Shown here: positions 59,337 to 64,000 of the stretch, one piece after another
How positions within the stretch are numbered: position 1 is the first letter of the stretch
How the letters are laid out: each line of letters begins with the position of its first letter
Source of the DNA: Acidobacteriaceae bacterium
GTDB taxonomy: Bacteria; Acidobacteriota; Terriglobia; Terriglobales; Acidobacteriaceae
Length of the DNA: 64,000 nt
Direction of reading: 5' to 3'
Assembly (NCBI GenBank): GCA_003151335.1
Contig: PLXE01000108.1
Span: 1-64,000 of the forward strand
The notes under the pieces: generated by a model
Told to the model about the DNA's origin: nothing
Database searches by the model: none
Seen by the model: the letters and a program-made list of their open reading frames with translations, nothing else
Translations under genes and position numbers: made by a program

Positions 59337-59693
59337 ATGAAGCGCGAAGAGTTTACCAAGCTGGTCGAAGAGGTGCTGGATTCTCTGCCGAAGGAGTTTC
59401 GCAGCCGGATCCGCAACGTCGCCGTTCTGGTCGAGGACCTGCCTCCGGGCCAGGAACCACCCGAGCCGGGCAAACCGAGGAGCTTACGGCTGGGTCTCTT
59501 TCACGGCGTGCCCATGACCCACAAGAGTGTTTTCCAGCTGGGGACGGGGCCTGACTACATCGTGCTCTACCAGAAGAATATCGAGGCGATCTGTCGCAAC
59601 GAGGCCGCGGTCCGCGAACAAGTTCGACTGACAGTCATCCACGAGTTCGGACATTACTTCGGAATGACGGAAGAGCAGTTGAGGGATGTGTAG
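59337..59693 (+). CDS. Zincin-like metallopeptidase family protein
   Basis: The 118-residue protein belongs to the small zincin-like family (PF06262 type). VIHEFGHYFGM at the C-terminal side carries HExxH, and YQKNIEAICRNEAAVREQVRLT precedes it, as in relatives. The N-terminus is LVEEVLDSLPKEF. The catalytic activity of the family is unproven. The ATG at 59337 is close to that of the divergent S9 peptidase, so promoters overlap. Confidence 0.88.
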   Translation: MKREEFTKLVEEVLDSLPKEFRSRIRNVAVLVEDLPPGQEPPEPGKPRSLRLGLFHGVPMTHKSVFQLGTGPDYIVLYQKNIEAICRNEAAVREQVRLTVIHEFGHYFGMTEEQLRDV

Positions 59694-59772
59694 GGGAGGG
59701 TACCTGGGTGGGCCGATCTGCACAAAGGCCGGGGTACGGAAGCTTTTCCTCGGAGTTCGTTCTAAGGCACTC

Positions 59773-60009
59773 TTACGTTGTCGTGGTTCTGGTCGGGTGA
59801 TTCTTGTTGTACTTCTTCGCCGCTTTGTTTTGGGCCTTTTGTTGTTTCTTCTGCGCTCTAGCTTGTCGCTTGCCGGCTTTCTTCCAGTTTTTCTGCGTCT
59901 TCTTCTGTGCCTCGGTTTGCGTGGAAATCGTCCGGGCATGAGCGACGGTCGGCCCGGACAGCGCCAGACCGAGAAGGACAAACAGGACACAAGCTGCGAC
60001 TTTTTTCAC
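59773..60009 (-). CDS. Small exported lysine-rich protein
   Basis: A 78-residue protein: a signal peptide (KKVAACVLFVLLGLALSGPTVAHA) followed by a strongly basic tail of Lys, Gln, Ala and Asn. The start is GTG at 60009, with AAGGTG six bases before it. Its role is unknown; the tail could bind an acidic polymer such as nucleic acid or cell-wall glycan. Confidence 0.7.
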   Translation of the reverse strand: MKKVAACVLFVLLGLALSGPTVAHARTISTQTEAQKKTQKNWKKAGKRQARAQKKQQKAQNKAAKKYNKNHPTRTTTT

Positions 60010-60111
60010 AAGATCACCTTGAAACCGATTCTGGCAGGATTCTACACTGCGCGCGCCACCTCAGAGAAGCAAAAATGTAGTTACGAAGGTACAGGTCGGG
60101 GGCAGGCGAAC

Positions 60112-60160
60112 CGCAGATCCCTCGGCTCGTCGCTGTGCTCCTCGCTCGGGATGACAATTC
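60112..60160. repeat. GGGATGACAA-family repeat
   Basis: Begins CGCAGATCCCTCGGCTCG and ends CTCGGGATGACAATT, resembling the arms of the hairpin at 51915-51993. Confidence 0.6.
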
Positions 60161-60165
60161 TTAAA

Positions 60166-60186
60166 CTATCCACTATCCACTAACTC
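60166..60186. repeat. Heptamer array at the nth stop
   Basis: Three units (CTATCCA twice, CTAACTC) run up to and over the stop codon of the minus-strand nth gene. Confidence 0.55.
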
Positions 60187-61066
60187 ACGGCTTTGCCGCC
60201 TTGTGAATCTCCACCGTACTCCAGGTCTTGTCGGCGGCGTGGCAGAGGTCCTCCAGCGGGCAATCGGCGCACTTGGGTTTGCGGGCGATGCACAGCGCGC
60301 GCCCGTGCAGGATGATCTGGTGCGCGAAAATAATCCACTTGTCGCGCGGGACCACCTTCATCAGGTCCCGCTCGATCTTTTGCGGGTCTTCGTGTTTGGT
60401 CAGCTCCAGGCGGCGCGAGATGCGCTGCACATGCGTGTCCACCACCACGCCGTCGGCGATCTTGTACCACGTGCCCAGCACGACGTTGGCGGTCTTGCGG
60501 GCCACGCCGGGCAGTTGCAGAAGCTCGTCCATGGTGCGCGGCACCTGGCCGCCGAATTCGCTGATCAGCTTGCGCGCGGCGCCGACCAGCGACTTCGACT
60601 TGTTGCGGAAAAATCCGGTGGAGCGAATGTCGGGTTCGAGCTCTTCCGGCTGGAGCGTGGCAAACGCCTCGGGCGTCGGGTATTTCTCGAAAAGGACAGG
60701 CGCGACCATGTTGACGCGTACGTCGGTGCATTGCGCCGAAAGTATGGTCGCCACCAGCAGCTCCCACGCGCTGTTGTGCTGCAGAGCGCAGGTCGCGTCG
60801 GGATAGCGCTGGTCGAGCCGCCTCAGGATCTCGTTGACGCGCTCCGGCGCCAGCGGATTGTAGCGCTTAACTGTGATGGCCCTAGTCTTAGGAGCAGGCT
60901 TCTTCGGCGCAGCTATTCTTGCGGCAATCGGTGCAGCAACCTTAGCTACTCTTTTGCGGACGGGCACGACTCTGTTGGCCTTGACCTTGGTCCGCAGTGG
61001 TTTGCTCGAAACTTTGTCCTGACGTCCTGAACGTGAAGGCTGGCGAGGAGTGAGGCCGCGTGGCAT
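60185..61066 (-). CDS. nth: Endonuclease III with basic N-terminal extension
   Basis: Base-excision-repair DNA glycosylase/AP lyase for oxidised pyrimidines, 293 residues compared with about 210 in E. coli. The helix-hairpin-helix LPGVARKTANVVL carries the catalytic Lys, VDTHVQRISRRL the Asp, and the C-terminal CIARKPKCADCPLEDLC holds the 4Fe-4S cysteines. The first 65 or so residues are an added Lys/Arg/Pro/Ala-rich tail, similar in composition to that of the LigD-type protein. The ATG at 61066 has AGGAG upstream. Confidence 0.96.
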   Translation of the reverse strand: MPRGLTPRQPSRSGRQDKVSSKPLRTKVKANRVVPVRKRVAKVAAPIAARIAAPKKPAPKTRAITVKRYNPLAPERVNEILRRLDQRYPDATCALQHNSAWELLVATILSAQCTDVRVNMVAPVLFEKYPTPEAFATLQPEELEPDIRSTGFFRNKSKSLVGAARKLISEFGGQVPRTMDELLQLPGVARKTANVVLGTWYKIADGVVVDTHVQRISRRLELTKHEDPQKIERDLMKVVPRDKWIIFAHQIILHGRALCIARKPKCADCPLEDLCHAADKTWSTVEIHKAAKP

Positions 61067-61134
61067 GAGTTATTCTCCTGCGGGCAGATTACAATGAGAC
61101 AAGCATCAGCATCAATTCAGCGCGGAGTTTCGCA

Positions 61135-61983
61135 ATGCCTTCCAGCAATGCCGTCGTGCAGACTGTGTCCACCGAACTGCCAGCGATGCCGCTTACCCTT
61201 GAAGGGCTGAGCGTGCTGCATCAAATGTTCCGCTTCCGCTGGCCGGAATGGCGCAAGCTGGACGCATCGCGCCAGGCGGACATTGCGCGCGAGGCCGCCG
61301 CCGTGTTTTCGGCCAGCGAAGAGCGTGGGCAGAGCGCCGTCTATTCCATGCTGGGGCACAAGGGCGATCTAATGATCGTCCACTTCCGCGATTCCTTCGA
61401 CGAGCTCAACGCCGCTGAATTGCAACTGAACCGGACCGCTTTGCAGGATTTTCTCGAGCCCACGCACTCCTATTTGTCGGTGATCGAGCTGGGCCTGTAC
61501 GACTCCAGCGTGAAGCTGTTTCGGCAGCTCGCCGATCGCGGGGTGAAGCCGCTCAGCAAGGAGTGGAACGACGCAGTGGAAGAGACGCTGGAGCGGCAGC
61601 GTGAAGCCATGCGTCCGCGGCTGTACCCTAAGATTCCCGACAGCCGCTACTTATGTTTCTATCCCATGGACCGCAAGCGCGGCGAGCAGAAGAATTGGTA
61701 CATGCTGCCCATTGAGGAGCGCCAGCGGCAAATGGAAGAGCATGGCATGGTGGGCCGCCGCTATGCGGGCAAGGTGCAACAGATTATTACCGGCTCCATC
61801 GGCTTCGACGATTGGGAGTGGGGCGTGGACCTGTTTGCTCCCGATCCGCTGGTGTTCAAGAAACTGATTTACGAGATGCGCTTCGACGAAGTCAGTGCGG
61901 TGTATGCGGTGTTCGGCCAGTTCTTCGTGGGAGTGCGGCTTCCGGTGCAAAAGCTGGGTGGGTGGCTGGGAGTCAGCAGCTAG
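61135..61983 (+). CDS. hemQ: Coproheme decarboxylase HemQ (chlorite-dismutase family)
   Basis: The last enzyme of the coproporphyrin-dependent heme pathway: it decarboxylates coproheme to heme b. The 282-residue protein shows the HemQ motif FYPMDRKRGEQKNWYMLP with the reactive Tyr, the proximal His in EEHGMVGRRYAGKV, and ITGSIGFDDWEWGVDLF. The distal region lacks an obvious chlorite-dismutase Arg, favouring HemQ. GGAG lies eight bases before the ATG. With hemA, hemC and hemD 5-8 kb upstream it suggests this organism uses the CPD branch. Confidence 0.9.
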   Translation: MPSSNAVVQTVSTELPAMPLTLEGLSVLHQMFRFRWPEWRKLDASRQADIAREAAAVFSASEERGQSAVYSMLGHKGDLMIVHFRDSFDELNAAELQLNRTALQDFLEPTHSYLSVIELGLYDSSVKLFRQLADRGVKPLSKEWNDAVEETLERQREAMRPRLYPKIPDSRYLCFYPMDRKRGEQKNWYMLPIEERQRQMEEHGMVGRRYAGKVQQIITGSIGFDDWEWGVDLFAPDPLVFKKLIYEMRFDEVSAVYAVFGQFFVGVRLPVQKLGGWLGVSS

Positions 61984-61999
61984 CTGGTAGTATTGTGCC

Positions 62000-62079
62000 G
62001 TCCCTGAAGGGACTCGTAATCTTTTGGCAGTTTACCCAGGGCTTACGCCCTGGGCTAGTATTATTTCGCCCCTGCGGGG
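62000..62079. repeat. Three palindromes between hemQ and the DedA gene
   Basis: GTCCCT-GA-AGGGAC (62000-62013), CCCAGGGC-TTAC-GCCCTGGG (62035-62054) and CCCC-TGC-GGGG (62069-62079), of the same types as at 27966-28148. Confidence 0.75.
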
Positions 62080-62175
62080 CTGGGATGGTATCACCGCACG
62101 CTGCGCCGATCGCAATGAGTTCACACGCACTCTGAATGCCTGCTTCACAAAAGACTGGAGTTATTCCTACACAAC

Positions 62176-62826
62176 ATGATTGCTCACATTCTTGAAATAG
62201 TCGGGGCGTGGATCGTCAGCGTCATTTCGGCGGGTGGCTATGGTGGCGTGATGCTGCTGATGGCCATCGAGTCGGCCTGCATTCCGCTGCCCTCGGAAAT
62301 CATCATGCCGTTCTCGGGATACCTGGTGTACACCGGCCGCTTTTCGCTGCTGGCGGTGGCCACCTGGGGCGCGATCGGCTGCAACCTGGGTTCGGTGCTG
62401 GCCTACGAGATTGGCTACTTTGGTGGCCGCCCGCTGGTGGAGCGCTACGGCCGCTACATTTTCCTCAGCCATCGCGAGCTCGGTATCGCCGACCGGTTCT
62501 TCGAGCGGCGAGGCGCCCTCGCCGTACTGATCGCTCGCCTGCTGCCCGTGGTCCGCACTTTCATCGCCCTGCCTGCTGGAGTCGCGCGCATGCCCCGTCT
62601 CAAGTTCCACATCTACACGTTTGTCGGATCCTGGCCCTGGTGCTTTGCGCTGGCCTATGTCGGCATGCGGTTGGGCGAGCAATGGGACAAAGATCCGCGG
62701 CTGAAGGTGTGGTTCCATCGCCTTGATGCCGTGATCCTGGCGGTGATCATCCTCGCCGTGGCTTACTTCGTGTGGTCGCACCTGCAGCATCGAGTGGGCA
62801 GGGAAGCGGGCGAAGCGGCGAAGTAG
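62176..62826 (+). CDS. DedA family membrane protein
   Basis: A 216-residue polytopic inner-membrane protein of the DedA/SNARE-associated family, implicated in lipid recycling (undecaprenyl phosphate or phospholipid translocation). IESACIPLPSEIIMPFSGYL (about 31-50) is the first conserved re-entrant loop, GCNLGSVLAYEIGYFGGR the second, and RLLPVVRTFIALPAGVARMP the Arg-bearing signature. It starts with ATG at 62176 and a distant GGAG. Confidence 0.92.
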   Translation: MIAHILEIVGAWIVSVISAGGYGGVMLLMAIESACIPLPSEIIMPFSGYLVYTGRFSLLAVATWGAIGCNLGSVLAYEIGYFGGRPLVERYGRYIFLSHRELGIADRFFERRGALAVLIARLLPVVRTFIALPAGVARMPRLKFHIYTFVGSWPWCFALAYVGMRLGEQWDKDPRLKVWFHRLDAVILAVIILAVAYFVWSHLQHRVGREAGEAAK

Positions 62827-62829
62827 CGC

Positions 62830-63684
62830 TCACTGATCGATCTTCGCCGCCTTGGCGATTATGCGTTCATATTTTCGCCAGGACACGATTCTCTTCAACC
62901 ACACTTGCACCTTAGCGTCAGCGCCGATCAAGTATCGGAGCTTGGGATTGGGGTCGCGCGCGATGCGAACGATCAGCCTGGCTACCTCGCGCGCATCGCG
63001 CCGGTGTTTGGCACTATTCTTAACGAACTCTACGAAGCGCTGGCTGCGCTCCTTGTTCGGTGACGCCGGATCGAGCGCGCCGGCCGCAACCTTCACGTTG
63101 CGCGTCCAGATGTCGGTGTCGTAAGAGCCAGGTTCGACCAGCACGACCCGAATGCCGAGCGAGTGGGTTTCGATGCGCACCGACTCGTTCCAGCCTTCGA
63201 GTGCATATTTGGATGCGCAATAGGCGCTCAGCAGTGGCTGGCCCAAACGTCCGGCGACGGAGGTGACGGTGATGATATGTCCCGACTTCTGGGCGCGCAT
63301 CGTCGGCAGCACAGCCTTGGTCATCGCCACATTGCCGAAGAAGTTGGTTTCCAGTTGGTGGCGGAGCTCGTCGAGGGTCATGTCTTCGGCAAATCCAGCC
63401 ACGCTGAAACCGGCGTTGTTCACCAGCACGTCAACCCGGCCGTGATCGCGGACGATGGCGTCCACCGCGCCCGGCAGCGAATCGAATTCGGTGATGTCGA
63501 GCCGCCGCAGGTCGAGGCGATCGCGCACCCCGGCCTTATGCGCTGCCTCCTCAAGACGACCTCGGGTTTCGAGGTTGCGCATGGTCGCCACCACGCGATA
63601 GCCGTTGAGCGCCAACTCGACGGCGGTTAGCAGTCCAATGCCGCTGGAGCTTCCGGTTACGAGCGCAACTTTGTCTTCAGCCAT
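62830..63684 (-). CDS. Short-chain dehydrogenase/reductase
   Basis: A classical SDR of 284 residues. TGSSSGIG (10-17) binds the cofactor, NNAG and TSVAGRLG follow, and YCASKYALEGW has the catalytic Tyr and Lys. A C-terminal extension (QVWLKRIVSWRKYERIIAKA) is typical of the group related to retinol- and steroid-type dehydrogenases, but substrate is unknown. It converges on the DedA gene with only 3 bp between stops. Confidence 0.92.
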   Translation of the reverse strand: MAEDKVALVTGSSSGIGLLTAVELALNGYRVVATMRNLETRGRLEEAAHKAGVRDRLDLRRLDITEFDSLPGAVDAIVRDHGRVDVLVNNAGFSVAGFAEDMTLDELRHQLETNFFGNVAMTKAVLPTMRAQKSGHIITVTSVAGRLGQPLLSAYCASKYALEGWNESVRIETHSLGIRVVLVEPGSYDTDIWTRNVKVAAGALDPASPNKERSQRFVEFVKNSAKHRRDAREVARLIVRIARDPNPKLRYLIGADAKVQVWLKRIVSWRKYERIIAKAAKIDQ

Positions 63685-63817
63685 GGCTTTCCACCAAATC
63701 CTTCAAATTGCCGCACAGCGCACAAACGCGTCCGTTCACGCACCTTCAATTGCAATGCGGGCGGCGGTACGAGAAGATAACAGGTTTGTACATTCTTTCA
63801 TGAAACGGACTGATAAC

Positions 63818-64000
63818 ATGCCGACAACTAAGAAGCAGGGAAACACGAATACCGCCAAAGGCGAGATCGCCCCGGCCAAAGGGAAATTGGGGATTATGAT
63901 TCCGGGCATGGGCGCCGTCGCCACCACGTTTGTCGCGGGCGTCGAAGCGGTGCGCAAAGGAATCTCCAGCCCCATCGGCTCGCTGACGCAGATGGGTACC
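63818..64000 (+). CDS. Inositol-3-phosphate synthase, 5' part only
   Basis: The frame runs off the end of the window after 61 codons. LGIMIPGMGAVATTFVAGVEAVRKG is close to the NAD-binding start of myo-inositol-1-phosphate synthases, with SPIGSLTQMGT following. This enzyme turns glucose-6-phosphate into inositol-3-phosphate for inositol lipids. ATG at 63818 is chosen; ATG at 63800 is also in frame. The leader is Lys/Thr/Asn-rich. Confidence 0.85.
   Translation, partial: MPTTKKQGNTNTAKGEIAPAKGKLGIMIPGMGAVATTFVAGVEAVRKGISSPIGSLTQMGT

Overview
The window reads as a stretch of chromosome from a GC-rich Gram-negative bacterium. My best placement is Acidobacteriota (Terriglobia/Koribacter-like). 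This is inferred from the hpnCDE/shc hopanoid locus, the M13 and S9 peptidases, DinB-family proteins, a one-domain LigD-type polymerase and several families of short palindromic intergenic repeats; no rRNA is present to confirm it. I saw no tRNA or rRNA gene, CRISPR array, insertion sequence or prophage. Repeat coordinates were counted by eye.

Layout. 1-8.1 kb: DNA metabolism (LigD polymerase domain, DUF72, tandem XerD/XerC, then dnaX-ybaB-recR), followed on the minus strand by a response regulator and an SRPBCC gene that seems to use an AUU start. 8.5-14.6 kb: ferredoxin, a DUF3311 + SSS transporter pair, two methyltransferases, a cytochrome c and an M20 peptidase. 14.7-22.7 kb: smc with an acidic insertion, a secreted protein, recN. 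22.7-24.6 kb: DinB, a DUF4239 membrane protein, a duplicated DinB leader and a cluster of hairpins.

24.6-35.5 kb is the main metabolic unit. It contains ispH, shc (squalene-hopene cyclase), hpnA, an HpnG-like nucleosidase, two zinc alcohol dehydrogenases, and hpnC-hpnD-hpnE in overlapping frames. The genes take farnesyl diphosphate to squalene, hopene and probably an extended hopanoid. The two dehydrogenases sit where a ribosylhopane reductase would be expected. A VapB-like antitoxin gene with an apparently truncated toxin frame lies between shc and hpnA.

35.6-52.7 kb is mixed: secreted and surface proteins (PepSY-like, M13 peptidase, Ig-like lipoprotein, TPR-like protein), cold-shock and RRM proteins, an ABC ATPase without a permease, an SDR, DinB, YtxH, a flippase-like protein, a lytic transglycosylase, a HAD phosphatase, a GalT-like protein lacking the nucleophilic histidine, and a TonB-like protein. 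52.8-57.3 kb is a heme operon (hemX/ccsA-like, hemA, hemC, hemD) behind a perfect CRP-type palindrome; hemQ follows at 61.1 kb. The rest holds an S9 peptidase, nth, a DedA protein, an SDR and the first part of an inositol-3-phosphate synthase gene.

The most unusual signal is between the genes. Arrays of a degenerate 7-bp unit (CTGACAA / CTGGCTA type) abut or enter start and stop codons at about ten places; the longest has 16 units. There are also palindromes whose stems differ in sequence but share a T-N-N-A centre, a 33-bp-stem hairpin of MITE-like form, a 95-bp tandem duplication, and inverted copies of one element on either side of the two dehydrogenase genes.
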